Below are positions 31,661 to 43,194 of a stretch of DNA of 64,000 nt, in pieces. The translations under genes and the position numbers were made by a program. The notes under the pieces are model-generated. The model was not told the origin of the DNA. It worked only from the letters and a program-made list of their open reading frames with translations, and made no database searches. The number at the start of each line of letters is the position of its first letter. Positions within the stretch are counted from its first letter, which is position 1. The stretch is from Globodera rostochiensis (taxonomy: Eukaryota; Nematoda; Chromadorea; Rhabditida; Heteroderidae): the NCBI GenBank assembly GCA_018350325.1, contig JAEVLN010000005.1, positions 4,314,393 to 4,378,392 of the forward strand, read 5' to 3'.

Positions 31661-34001
31661 CATATTTAAATTAATTAATAAAATTAATTTGCCTAGCTTG
31701 TAAATAAATATTAAATTTAAGAAGGAAATTCATATTGCTATTTTCTTTGAGAGTTTTAAAAGCAAAGTCATAACGAAGATACCAAATATAAATTTACAAT
31801 AAACTTTACATATTAACAAATTAAGAAATTGTGTTAGATCCGTACAGTATAACCTTTTTAAAAATTTGGTTCGGTGTACAAAAAATCCTTCAGAACAAAA
31901 CAAGCATTTAGCCAATTTTGTTTTGAACAATGGGCAAATTTTTAAGATTTTGCCATCTTTTTTGTTGTTGCTTGGCACACGGCACCACCGCTTTTGCCCC
32001 CTAAAACCCGCTGAGATTTTTTACGATTTTTAGCACCGAATTTGTAAGGCATGCTGTGAGAGCAATTTATGTTTCTAATTTTGGAATAAATTTGCCGCCA
32101 ATTCGCAACATTTTTTGGCCCAGCAAGAAACTTACCAAAACTCCGTTTTTAAAATTTTGAAATTCTTTGAAACAATTATTCGTTGGAATCTGTACTGTAA
32201 TAAATCTGATCATTTGACCACTTTGGAATTTCCGGTACAAATTTTATACCCTTAGGCGTTTTTTTCGTAACGAATTTGTTCAAATCAAAATTAGAGAATT
32301 TTCAAAATGTTAAATCGCCGTTTGGCGCTTAGGAACAACAGGCTTCAATCATTTTTTTATATGATGCTCAATGTTGGCACCAAAATTTATGTAATTGTGC
32401 CTCAGGCAGTTGAGTAGTGTTTGTTGTCCATTAGACCTAATTTTGACACCACAGATTATCACTGAAAACAAATGCCAATTAATTGTTTTGTGTTCAATCT
32501 TTTTTTGTCCCCAACCCCCACCCCCCCCCCCAGGGGGGTTGTCACACAGAATTTTTAATCACAAGCATATTCTTCAAGGGGCAAAAATTTTGTCCTGTTA
32601 CGAGAACGGACTCTTGCCCGAAGGGGGGGGGGGGAGTGCCTGATGAATTTTGAATTTGAAACGGAGCCCTTCTCCCCCGCCCCCCCCCCAGCCTTGCCCA
32701 AAAAGTCCCCGTGAGCCCAGTGCCATTGTGTGACATGCCAATGCCGTGGAGGTGGGAGGGCACTAAAAGTGCCAGAATATACATACGCTTTTCTTCCAAA
32801 TCCACTTTAGTGCTAATGCCGCCCCCGCATTGTAAAATTCTTCTTTTCTCGCTTCTTCCTTCAATTTTTTGGGGGCTTTTGCCATTCGTAGGTTTTCTTA
32901 TTATTAATAAAAAAAAATGTTTTCCATTTTAATTAAATGCTTTGTTATGTCATTTTCGAGTGGGCCCATTTTTTGAGTGCTCTCCCCGAGGGGCCAATCT
33001 CCCGAAACAATGCCGAAAATTGTGTGCGGACAACAAATGGAGTGCCGCGAATTTATGTATGATAAATGGGGAGACGACAATATCCGAGTCCCCTCGGGGA
33101 ACAAATTGAATTGAATTCACCCCCCCCCCCATTTTTGGCATTCTATGTGTTCCCAAAATGGCATTGGCATATGATTAAATGGCACGGACACTGACGGATG
33201 ATTGTCCAATCCGTCAAATCCGTTTTTTTCTATAAATACTTTAGGAATCCGATGGTCAGCCGCCATACAATGGGCCCAGTTTTAATTTGGGTTAAGACAA
33301 AAAAGTAATAACAATTTTTATCTGACAAAAAAGAATCGTGACATTCAGCTCATTCATTTTTTTTCAAATTAAATTTGGCTATACAAAGAGTGCAAGAAGG
33401 CAATTTCATATTTTTTGTAATATTACATAAATTTCAAAAAAAATCCCCTCCCCTTGGGCGACGATTGTATCCCCCCTCCCAACAGTGTAGCGTGAAAACA
33501 AAGCGTTGTTTAAAACTGAAGATTTCCCCCCCCCCTCCCCCCCCCCTCCCCCGAGGGGCTGTTTTCACTATTTTTCCTTATCTCTTTGGCCAATATTTGA
33601 AAGGACACTTCGCCAAAGGCATTCATTAATTGTACGCGCTTCATTGAGTGTGCCAAAAAATGGGCAAAGTGCCGCATTTCACTTAAGGCCTCTTTCTCCG
33701 GTGTTCGGATTTTTTCATGCCCAAATGCATTGTTTTTTTAAATTTAAGAGTTTATAGCGATGACCCTTAGGGCCTGACGCAGAAGGGCGTTTTTTAGAGA
33801 AAATTTTTAAAATTTGGAAAAAAATGAATTTTAAAGTCCTTTTTAAATGCCGGGAATTGGAATAGAAGAAGCTTATTTTTCTTTTGATCAGGTTTTTAGC
33901 GTAATTTTGTGCTTTCAATTTAAATATTTGTCTTAAACATTCCTATTTTCTGTTTTCTGCAACGGCTTCTTTCCTTAAAACGATATTATTGGGTCTCCTT
34001 T
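31661..34001. other. Gene-poor spacer with G/C homopolymer tracts
   Basis: No supported gene. C runs at 32519-32531 and 33529-33550, G run at 32625-32635, and several CCCCTCGGGG-type palindromes (32985, 33090, 33545). Proline- or glycine-rich frames here are translations of these runs. 33170-33240 has repeated ATCCGTCAAATCCG words. Confidence 0.5.
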
Positions 34002-34241
34002 CTTTAGGCTAGAGCCCGGTAAAAAAAAATTTCCGGGAACGGGAACGGGGTTTTCAAAAAGAACGGGACGGGAATCCCGAACGGGAATCCCGTCTTTTTC
34101 CCGTTCCCGTAGAAATCCCGTTCAATTTTTAACGGGAATCCCGCGGGAACGGGAAAAATTTTGAAAATTTTTAAACTAAGAATTTTTCGAAATTTTTTTG
34201 GCGGGCACTTTGAGATAAATTTCTGATATACAATTGGAGGG

Positions 34242-34417
34242 TCCGACAACGCCGATAGGCGCCGTCGGAAAATTTTAAAACATTTTTGTTAAGAAAATTG
34301 CTCAAAATTTTCGAATTTTTTCCGATTTGCGAATTTTTCAAAATTCAAATTTTTGAGAATTTCTTTTCTCGAGGTGGAGGGGGGGGGGGGGTCGGCGGTG
34401 CCGATAGGCGCCACCGA
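34242..34417. repeat. Two GC hairpin copies and a G-run
   Basis: 34242-34268 (CGACAACGCCGATAGGCGCC) and 34393-34417 (CGGCGGTGCCGATAGGCGCC) flank an AT-rich spacer in head-to-tail order. The second is preceded by a run of about 14 G. Confidence 0.75.
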
Positions 34418-34541
34418 GAAAATTTTGCATTTTTTGCTCAATTTGATAAGAGATTTGCTACCAAAATCTTAAAAATACGGTAGTTTTTTTAAGCTTTTGA
34501 AATCTTAATTGATTCAGAAAATCAGAAACCAACAGAATATG

Positions 34542-34932
34542 CCGGTACCCCGCAACTGGGCGCGCACGATTGGGCGCGGCACGATTGGGCGCCGACAAGT
34601 TTTTCGTTAAAACTTTGTTCAAAGTCAACCAAACCAAACATTCTTGCTATCATTCGAAAGCATGTAATAAGTAGAAGCTTACAAAGGCAAAAGCTAAGCG
34701 ATTCAACTTAAATAAAGAAAGTTATGACGTCACCACGATAAAAATGGCAATTTTCACAGGTTTTAAACCTATAACCTTTTTTTGAAAAGACGAATCGGTT
34801 AGCTTTAGCTTGGTCAAAGGTTCAGCATACTGAGAGCTTTTGTATGATACCAATTTTGTTTGGTTTGCTTCGGGCACCGAATCGTGCCGGCACCGAACGT
34901 GCTGGCGCCCAATCGTGCGCGCCCAAGTGCTC
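34542..34932. mobile_element. TIR element with CACGATTGGGCGC words nested in the hAT-like element
   Basis: Flanked by CAGAATATG and CGGAATATG (8 of 9). The ends are tandem GCACGATTGGGCGC words in inverted orientation. The interior (CAACCAAACCAAACA, TATCATTCGAAAGCAT, and near the right end CCAATTTTGTTTGGTTTGC) is that of the 29.4 kb element. Same family, same target type, different terminal words. Confidence 0.82.
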
Positions 34933-34957
34933 CGGAATATGGACATTTTGGGTGGGT

Positions 34958-34984
34958 TCGGCGATGCCGATAGGCGCCGCCGTT
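34958..34984. repeat. GC hairpin motif
   Basis: GGCGATGCC and GGCGCCGCC arms around GATA, preceded by GGGTGGGTTC and followed by GTTAAAAAATTTTG. Confidence 0.75.
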
Positions 34985-35333
34985 AAAAAATTTTGAAATT
35001 TAAGCATTTTTGTGATGAAAATTGGTACAAAATTGTTAAATTTTTGAAAACATTTCGCCAAGAAAAATAAACGGGAACGGGAAAAATACTGAAATAAAAT
35101 TTCCGGGAACGGGAACGGGGTTTTCAAAAAGAACGGGACGGGAATCCCGAACGGGAATCCCGTCTTTTTCCCGTTCCCGTAAAAAATCCCGCCCGGCGAA
35201 AAAGACGGGAACGGGACCGGGATTCCCGTACTTTTCCCGCGGGAATCCCGTTCCCGCCGGGCTCTACTTTAGGCATTGCCACGCCGACCCAAAATGTCGA
35301 CTTTATTTTTATCGAATTCCACTAATAGACTTG

Positions 35334-35462
35334 TCCATTAGGCATTTAGTCGGTCTTTTCATCGTTAGGCATTTTGTCCATTAGGCATTTAGTCGGTCTT
35401 TTCATCGTTAGGCATTTTGTCCATTAGGCATTTAGTCGATCTTTTCATCGTTGGGCATTTTG
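35334..35462. repeat. 43 bp tandem repeat, three units
   Basis: Unit CCATTAGGCATTTAGTCGGT + CTTTTCATCGTTAGGCATTTTGT. Diverged TTTTGTCCATT words continue past the inserted element to about 35880. Confidence 0.85.
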
Positions 35463-35691
35463 TAGGGTTGTACGGGACCGGGACTTTTGGAGAAACCGGG
35501 CTGGGACTAAATTTGGTCCCGGTCAACAAAAACCGGGACTACTGGATAAAACAAGAAAAAAAAATAATTGGTAAAAAACCGGGACCATTTAAGGGAATTT
35601 TAAAGGAATTTTGAAAAACCGGGACTAAAATTTCAGTACCAAAATGGAAAAATTGACAATTTCAGTACGAGTCCCGGTGTTGCACACCCTA
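35463..35691. mobile_element. 229 bp hAT-like element of CCGGGAC words with 7/8 target duplication
   Basis: Flanks GCATTTTG (35455-35462) and GTATTTTG (35692-35699). Left end TAGGGTTGTACGGGACC, right end GTGTTGCACACCCTA. The interior is a low-complexity string of AACCGGGACT words. Inserted at the edge of the 43 bp tandem repeat. Confidence 0.8.
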
Positions 35692-35699
35692 GTATTTTG

Positions 35700-36771
35700 T
35701 CATTTTATTTGTAATTTTTTCGATATGCGATGTTTTGTTCATTAGAACAGACATTCAGTCCTTCAATCTTTCACACCAACTCACTTTTCTTTACAGACAT
35801 TTTGTCCATTTGACACTTTGTCGTTTCCTTTCCCACCCCAATGTTTGTCGGCGTTTTTCATTATTTGACATTTTGTCCACAATTTAAGTGGCTTCCACGA
35901 GGTGTAATTATTGCATTTAGTCCTCAAACATTGACAAGCAAAAAAATTTTGCAAAAATAATTTTTGTAATTTTAGCAGCGCCGCCGGGGGGGGGGGGCTT
36001 CCGTGTGACCGCCCACGCGCTGTGTGGGCAACGGTGGCGCTTATATCTCAAATATCTTTTAGCGCTACATAATTCCCATTATGTCACCCGAGGGGAGGAG
36101 GGGGGGGGGCATCCTTTTTATTTCACTTTTTGTTTGTTCCTCTCGGGGCATTTTTCCCCTCGTCAGACTTGAGATTTTGCGGGAATTCGGCACTTTTGCA
36201 TGGCGTTAAGTCGACATTTTTCGGCTGCTGAAAACTTATTGGATATTTTCGGCGCCAGTGATCCGTTATTTGAGCTCCCGAATTCTCTTGCCCTCGGGGC
36301 AGCTTCATCTTTTTGGCTTGTAATTTTGAGTGATTTTAAGCAAAATGCAAAACTCCCGAGTGTTTCTTTGGAAACGGAATAATTTCATTTCAGAAAAACG
36401 GAAGTTCAGTGACAAAAAAAAAGTTTTCGGAATTGTAACTCCCAAATTGCATGCCTTCGGCCAGCGCAGCTTCATCTCCCCTCCCCTCGGGGGAGGGAAT
36501 TATAAATGGTTGTGGTTGGGAAAGCCTTCATATGTATTCGGATTGGATTTGGCGTGACGAGCGGACTCGGCGTGCCGTGCCGCGCTGTCCATTTCCCGCA
36601 GGTTATTATTTATTAATTCGCGGGACAATGACTTTTTTTTGAACGGATTTTTGGCCATTGTTCGCTACTCCGCCGGTTGCCATCGGGCGCCATTTTTGTT
36701 CTCACATTTGCCTATGCTCTGACGAATTGTGCCAGTGAAGACATTTAATCTCGCGTCCTCTTTCGCATTAA
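35700..36771. other. Gene-poor spacer with G runs
   Basis: G-rich runs at 35987 and 36095-36110. CCCCTCGGGGG palindrome at 36477-36487. No gene supported. Confidence 0.45.
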
Positions 36772-37372
36772 AGATGCTCATAATCATCTTTTCTTCTCTT
36801 CCATTCATCCTTTCTTCTCTTTTTCTTACTCCTTTCTTCTCTTTCATTCATCCTTTCTTCTCTTCTTACTCTTTTCTTCTCTTGTTCTTACTCCTTTCTT
36901 CTCTTCCATTCATCCTTTCTTCTCTTCTTCTTACTCCTTTCTTCTCTTTCATTCATCCTTTCTTCTCTTCTTCTTACTCTTTTCTTCTCTTGTTCTTACT
37001 CCTTTCTTCTCTTTCATTCATCCTTTCTTCTCTTCTTCTTACTCTTTTCTTCTCTTGTTCTTACTCCTTTCTTCTCTTCCATTCATCTTTTCTTCTCTTG
37101 TTCTTAATCCTTTCTTCTCTTGTTCTTACTTCTTTCTTCTCTTCCATTCATCTTTTCTTCTCTTGTTCTTACTCCTTTCTTCTCTTGTTCTTACTCCTTT
37201 CTTCTCTTGTTCTTACTTCTTTCTATGCATCTTTTTTACTCTTTTTCTTCCATTCATCTTTCATCTTCATCATCCCTTCCATTCATATTATTATTCGTCA
37301 TTCCGTTCATTCATCTTATTCTTAATCATCCCTTCCATTCAACAATCTTTTAATCCTCTTTTCTGTTACGCA
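36772..37372. repeat. Polypyrimidine minisatellite of about 600 bp
   Basis: Units of 20-23 bp: CCTTTCTTCTCTTTCATTCAT, CCTTTCTTCTCTTCTTCTTA, CTTTTCTTCTCTTGTTCTTA in irregular order. The plus strand is almost purely C/T. A 198-codon hydrophobic frame (SLPFILSSLLLTPFF repeats) is its translation. Such tracts can form triplex or H-DNA. Confidence 0.95.
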
Positions 37373-37554
37373 CTGTCATAGTTAGAGCAAATGCTCGGTC
37401 TATATCGCAATGAGGGATTTTCAAACACTTGGTATAACATTAGAGAAACTTCAAATCCATTGAACGCTGAAGGGGTTTGATTGATTTTTTTGAAAAATTC
37501 AATTTTAAACCTTAAAAATTTTCGAAGGTCTTAAATTTGATTTAATATGCACGG

Positions 37555-37842
37555 ACTCCCCCCCCCCCCCCAAAATCCGGCACGAACCCAAAGCCCGGCA
37601 CGGACCTCCCAAACCCCGGCACAGACATAAAACCCGGCACGTAGTCCCCCCCCCCCAAAAAAAAAAACGGCACGGACCCCCAAACCCCGGCACCGACCCC
37701 CCACCCCCCGACAGACACAAAACTCGGCACGGACTCCCCCCCCAAAAGGCGCAAACCCAAAGCCCGGCACGGACCCCCCAAAGCTCGGCACAGACATAAA
37801 ACCCGGCACGTACCCCCCCCCCTCCCAAGGGCAAAATAGCGC
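37555..37842. repeat. GC-rich minisatellite of CCCGGCACGGAC words with C runs
   Basis: AACCCGGCACGGACC, AAACCCCGGCACAGACATAA and C10-14 runs alternate in about 40 bp sentences; roughly seven are visible. Minus-strand Gly/Cys-rich frames are artefacts of the words. Confidence 0.85.
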
Positions 37843-39638
37843 CCCTGCACCTACCGTATGTGCGCTTTTTGGTCATTTCAATTAAAAGGGCTTAGACCGT
37901 GCGGCGGCTGCCCGCTTCTTAAAGTGGTTAAAATTTGCCGCAAAAACAATTTTATTGTGTCCCTTAAAAAAGGCAATTAAAATTTGTCATTGTTATTCAT
38001 CTCTAACAAAATGTTCCAATTTACCTTCAAAATTTAATCAGCTAATGGTTGGAGGAGGACTTTTTTTTTTGAGAAAAATGCCAAAAAGTTTTCGTCATCG
38101 GTGGCACATTTTTTGTATGTGTTTAATAAGTTTTTCCCAGCAATTACAGTTCCAAATGGCGGGAAACATATATAGGGAACAATGTTTTTTGGCATTTAAA
38201 TCTTCCAGTGGCATTTATTAACATAACTTACTAAATGCCGGCTTTTTGAAAAATTGTTTGACCTAAACCTCGTTTGACAAAATGAACCAATCGGATATTC
38301 GGTTTTGTTCGATCGATTTGATCATTCGATATTCAAAAAATAAAGTGATTAGAAAACGTTGAATTGGTCTTTGTCCAACATCTTTTTCTTTACAAATTGG
38401 TCTAATTTACGTTCAAAAATTCATTTTAATTAAATCTGTAAGTCTCAATAATGAAGTAGCCAGCTGAAATGTCCTCAAAAAATGTTGCGGCAAATTTGTT
38501 TTTTTAAGAAAATTTTTGAGCAGAGACCCCCCAAGGGCTGTGCCATAGAAATTTCCAGTCTTGCCTGCACATTCTGTTTGTATAATTAGAAGCCAACCAA
38601 TTCCCAGCTCACACCAAACTGGGAGTGGGGGCCGAAGCATATCCATTCATTATCCAACGACGGCCGGACACTTTGCCATCATCCAATAAATAAATCGGCC
38701 GACCCCTCGGGGGGGGGGGGGGGGGGGGGGGGTGGCGCATTAGAGGTGCCAATACCAGCAGAACAAAAATGCCAACGGCGCCCTCAACTGACATCATCAG
38801 CAGAGCATTCATATAATTTTTTTCTTTTTTTGGTTTTTGAACGGATAATTTTTCAGTACAGAGACAAAAGCTTAAACAAAATAAATATGCTCCCCCCCCC
38901 CCAAAAAAATAAAACCGGGAAAATTTTTCCTTACCCGTACCGGGGCTTTTGACAGAACCTTTTGGTCGTGGGCTATTTGTCCGATTTCATACGTTGGCAT
39001 TTTGTCCGGCGCCATCAAAAAATTTGGATTTTTTTTTACTCTCCGAATAATTTGTTTTTGTTTTTGTGGGCACAAATTATTGAATGCCAAAAAGCAATTT
39101 GTTTTCCCGTTAATGCGAGAAAAAAAAATTCCATGCCAACATCAATTATTTAACCCGTCGTGCCGTTCGTGCAACCGGCCCAACGAACTTTGGCACATTT
39201 GCGCCCCCCCCCCAGGGCACAGCACAGATAATTGATGATGTTGTTGTTGAGATAATTGTTGCCAAAGTGTGCAAAAGTGCCATTTTAAATTGATCTTGTG
39301 ACATATTGACCACCGAATTTTGGGGATGAAAAGTTTGCCGCGGGGCGCGCGCGCGCGCCCAAAGTCCGTCCGAACTTTGGCGCCTTCACAGCTTTGGGCA
39401 CTGATTAGGACGAAAAGCTTTTGGTCATGGCATTTTTGAAGTTAAGCATCCCTAAAATGTTCAAATTTTTTATGATTCCAATTCCAAGGCGCTTCAACTT
39501 TGTATTAATGCCAAAAGTCATAAATGAAGCGGAATCAACCTTGCATAACATTTTTTCTTGCCAAGAATTTTATTAAAATTCGAGACAAATTCCAAGCTCT
39601 TACAAATAGACTTTCGCATGTTAATACTGATCATCAAC
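37843..39638. other. Gene-poor spacer
   Basis: A run of 20-plus G at 38709-38732 after CCCCTC; a C10 run at 38894; GC dinucleotide run CGCGCGCGCGC near 39345; 38285-38345 has ATTCGATATTC words of the low-complexity element type. No gene supported. Confidence 0.45.
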
Positions 39639-39790
39639 TAGAGCCCAGACAAGATTTTCCAGGACTCCTGATCCGGAATCTGGTATTTTCGTCGAATATC
39701 ACGATCAGGATATTCCTGATAATCGGGATTTTGAATCCTGATCCAGGATTTTTCAAACATCCGGACTTTAATCACCACCACCAGTATCCA
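39639..39790. repeat. Word-type low-complexity patch upstream of the flp gene
   Basis: It starts TAGAGCCCAGAC and continues with CTGATCCGGAAT, ATCAGGATATTCCTGAT and CCTGATCCAGGA, self-complementary words. It resembles the hAT-ended elements, but I cannot find a right end. It lies about 150-290 bp before the flp ATG. Confidence 0.45.
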
Positions 39791-39925
39791 TCCGATCGAT
39801 CAACTCCCCAAAAATCACTGATCACGAAAACGTATTCTCATCCAGATTTCCCTCCATTCATTCGTCTTCATTCAAATTTCTTCCGCGTCCCCTTCCGTCC
39901 GCCTCCTGTCCGTCCAAGTCCGGTG

Positions 39926-40981
39926 ATGTTGTTGAACAACAACACAATGTCCTGCTCCAGCTCCTTGTTCATGATTTGGAGCCTCTTCGTCATCCTCTTC
40001 TCCTGCTTCATCTTCCGTCCCGCTTCATCCGATCTGCTGTCTTCGTCCACCGATGCACAGCTCCAACAGCTGTGCGCACGCTTCCCTGGCATGGAAGTGT
40101 GCCAGCCGGATGATGAAGGTAGCTTCTCGCATTTGAATTTACCGCCAAAGGCGGGCATTTGAATTTTTGCCAAAATTCGTACATTTAAATTTCTATAAAT
40201 TCGTGCATTTGTTCGCCAAGCATTTGAATTTTCGTCAAAACAAAACAAAAAATTTTTAAGTGTTGGGCGCCATGGCGAAGCGTAAATCCGCGTACATGCG
40301 CTTTGGACGAGCTGCCGCTGAGGAAGAACCGGCCATGGAGAAGCGGAAGAGCGCCTACATGAGGTAGGGAGGGATTGAAATTGCAATTCGTACGTTTTTT
40401 AATGAAAATTTCAAAAAAAACCCTTTCAGATTTGGCAAACGTTCGCCCGAAGACGAAAACGTTGACCAACTTTTGGCCTTCAATGAGCCCGACGCTCTGC
40501 AAATGGAAAAGCGGAAAAGTGCGTACATGCGTTTTGGCAAGAGGAAGAGCGCTTACATGAGGTGAGCTACCCAAACAATCTTGATCGGACACTGATCATA
40601 CCCGAGTGATTAGACCCGGGGTGATCAGTCTGGGGTGATCATACCCGGGTGATTAGACCCGGGGTGATCAGTCTGGGGTGATCAGTCCCAGGGTGATCAG
40701 ACCCGCGTGCGCAGACCGGGAATGATCAAATCCAGGGTGATGAGACCGGGAGTGATCAAATCCAGCGTGACCAAACCCGGGGGTAATCAAATACGGGGTT
40801 CTCAGACCAGTTTTAGTGATGTTTTTTTCTTGATCTGATCAGTAATGATCCTTATTCTGTTCATTTTGATCTAGACCTGACTAAAATTGAACTACAGATC
40901 ACGACGAACAGACCAACGAAATTCATTCGTCTGTTTTAAATTTTAAAAATTTTTTTTTTGTCCAGATTCGGCCGTAAATAA
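39926..40981 (+). CDS. flp-6: FMRFamide-like neuropeptide precursor, flp-6 type (147 aa, four KSAYMRFG)
   Basis: Exons 39926-40118, 40261-40363, 40430-40561 and 40966-40981 total 444 nt in frame, stop TAA. The start is MLLNNNTMSCSS; a second in-frame ATG at 39947 would give the signal peptide directly (SLFMIWSLFVILFSCFIF). The mature part contains KR-KSAYMRFG-R, KR-KSAYMRFG-KR, KR-KSAYMRFG-KR and KR-KSAYMRFG-RK. Each glycine is an amide donor after cleavage at dibasic sites, giving KSAYMRFamide, the flp-6 peptide known from C. elegans. Spacers are EEEPAME and SPEDENVDQLLAFNEPD. Introns 2 and 3 both split the Arg codon AG|A between MR and FG, and the fourth peptide is completed by a 16 bp last exon. 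Intron 1 has an AAG acceptor (TTTTTAAG). Released from neurons; acts on peptide GPCRs. Confidence 0.93.
40600..40810. repeat. GATCAGACCCGGGGT tandem words in flp intron 3
   Basis: About twelve 16-20 bp units of GGTGATCAGACCCGGG, with sub-variants TGATTAGACCC and TGATCAAATCCAG. The third intron is 404 bp because of this tract; intron 2 is 66 bp and intron 1 142 bp. Confidence 0.85.
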
Positions 40982-43130
40982 ATGACGACAAGCGCCCACT
41001 CAACATGAGATGAATGGCGAGACAATTTGCATTTGGCGTAAAAGAACGCGCCAATGTCCTGATACCGTAACATCAAACTTCATACTTGGCTACCGTACTC
41101 CCATTGATCCATAACAACATTGCATTGATCTCACATTAAAATGTTTTTAGAGGGGGAACATCAATGAATTTTCGGTTGTTTCATAAACAAAAATGAACAC
41201 GAATTGTTAGAAAAAAATAGCTTCGTTCTTTCTGCACGAGGAAAATGGTTCAATATTGGACACAGAAAAATAGGTTGAACAGCTTGCTAATGTGTGCTCC
41301 TTCATTATCATCACTATTCGTTTCCACCTCCACTGCGGTAGCAGCACAAATTGTTTGAACTGCTTGAACATGTGCATTGCACTCCATCTCTTTTGCATTG
41401 TCACTGCACTGCTTGCAGCATGCAGGCTATCATCATCATGAGTGGCCGAACTGCTTGAAAATGATGTATGCTCAAAATTCCATTATCATCACCAACACAT
41501 TCTGTTACACACCCAACCCATAAATCCATCCAGCTTCCTCTTCAGCATCCAGCAGAACATTCCCTCACTTATCCCATCATCCCATCAGCATCCCTCGCCC
41601 CCGGGGGGTTGGGTGTGTGCACATTTTGCCCTCCTCATCCGAGGATTGGGAATGGTGGTGGTGGTGATTCATCCCGCGCAACTCGCCTCGATTAGATCTC
41701 CATCCGGAACACATCCATCCCTCCATCAATTCAAACCGGTTTCTGTCCGTTGGACGGGACGGGAGGAGGGGGGGGGGGGGGGGGGGACAATGGAAAAGAC
41801 ACAAATAATGAAATAATGTGGGGGGCGCGAGATTTGCTCTTTCCCCACTTTTTTTTTGTTCGGGAGGAGGGCGAATGTGTGGCATGGGCTTCCTTCCGAT
41901 TTGGTTCATTTTTCGGCATTTCGGCACTTCTCACAACTTTTTTTGTTTGTTTTTGAATAGGGTAATAATGTGCGGAAATGGGTGCGAGTACTGACGTGAT
42001 TATGCCGTCCCAATTCTCGCTTCAACATCGTCGGCACGTATTTTTCACGGCCGGCAACCCGTACCTTTTTAATCCAATAACTCGTAAACCGGAGAGGGGC
42101 CAAAACCGACTTTTTTTTTCTTCCCGACCCGCTGCAATATCGGCCTCTAACACGCCGGCTTTGAATCTGTGATTTAGAGTTCTGAAGGGTACTGAAATAG
42201 CAGCACGGACTGTGCCGTTTTTGTACATTTTTTCTTCGGGTTTTTTTTCCTTGTCGACCACTGAATTTGTGGGGTCGACATTTTGTTTATGGGGACGGTG
42301 GGTCGGTCAAATTTTCCGGTTTTTACCTTTTTAATAGTCCACCATCAAAAATTTGCTGCAGGCAATTCGCCTTTGTGTTGTGATGGTGAGCAATAGCAAA
42401 TTGACCAAATGTCCAAAAGTACTTCTTCATCTTCATTTTCTTCGTGTTCTTTCTTGTTTGCCCACCTCCAAATTGGGTTCATCTTCGCCAATCAGCCACC
42501 CAAATCCAGCGCCATTCCCCAAAACTTCCCCATTCGCCAACATCATTTTTGCTTGCACAAATCCCCTAAATCCCCTCACTCATTCAATCACCACCCCCCC
42601 GAACCCCAACCCATTCATTTACAACCTCAACATCCCCCACCACACACAATGTGCGGTGTCGTCATTTTTTTTTTCTTCGGAAAAAGCAAAAATTCAAAAA
42701 TGTCCTGCTGGTTGGACGGTTAAAACTGGATCAAGGAGGACCTGAAGACCGGTCAAATTTTAATCGAGAATCTCGAATCTAAAAAAATTAAACGATCGAG
42801 ATTCGTTTGAGATCATAAAACTCGAGCATGGAGGACTTGAAGACCGATCGAGAATTTCGATAAATCTCGAGTCTCAAAAAAAAATTAAACGATCGAGATT
42901 CGTTTGAGATCATAAAACTCGAGCATGGAGGACCCGAAGACTGATCGGGACTTTTGATAAATCTTAAATCTCAAAACAAAAAAAAAATTAAACGATCGAG
43001 ATTCGTTTTTTGAGATCAATAAAAAATCTCGGTAATTCCGTCGATTGAGATTTCCAATCAAGAATTCAAAAAATCTCGACGAGAATCTCGATTGTTCTCA
43101 ACTAGTTAAAACGCCTCGAGGCGGGGCGAC
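40982..43130. other. Spacer downstream of flp gene; tandem GATCGAGATTCG repeat at the end
   Basis: 41280-41500 contains two loose copies of GAACTGCTTGAAaATG sentences. G runs at 41758-41786. 42728-43110 holds three units of about 100 bp with AAACGATCGAGATTCGTTTG and CTCGAGCATGGAGGAC. Open frames on both strands lack domains. Confidence 0.5.
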
Positions 43131-43132
43131 AT

Positions 43133-43180
43133 TCTCTGATATGATGCTTTGATACGATATCATATCGTATGCGGAAGTCT
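43133..43180. repeat. Second copy of the GATACGATATCATATCGTAT near-palindrome
   Basis: GATATGATGCTTTGATACGA continuing TATCATATCGTATGC, then TTGTTTCAAT. Matches 28500-28555 over about 50 bp. Confidence 0.6.
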
Positions 43181-43194
43181 TGTTTCAATCAAAC

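Larger units (their letters stand above)
34010..35266. mobile_element. hAT-like element of ACGGGAATCCCG words, with perfect 8 bp target duplication
   Basis: CTTTAGGC is present on both sides (34002-34009 and 35267-35274). The ends are TAGAGCCCGG and CCGGGCTCTA. About 140 bp at the left and 180 bp at the right are self-complementary GAACGGGACGGGAATCCCG words. The middle holds GC hairpins at 34242-34268, 34393-34417 and 34958-34984 and a complete nested TIR element. Confidence 0.88.

Noticed and set aside
36729..37325. A 198-codon strongly hydrophobic frame resembling a multi-pass membrane protein
   Set aside because: It is the translation of a polypyrimidine minisatellite (Phe, Leu, Ser codons).
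37505..37876. Gly/Cys-rich minus-strand frames
   Set aside because: Translations of C-runs and CCCGGCACGGAC words.
39524..39925. N-terminal extension of the flp precursor frame
   Set aside because: No signal peptide would result, and it runs through a low-complexity word patch; the downstream ATG gives a proper secretory precursor.
41442..41934. Frames on both strands around the G-run at 41.76 kb
   Set aside because: Pro- or Gly-rich runs from the homopolymer and no splice or domain support.
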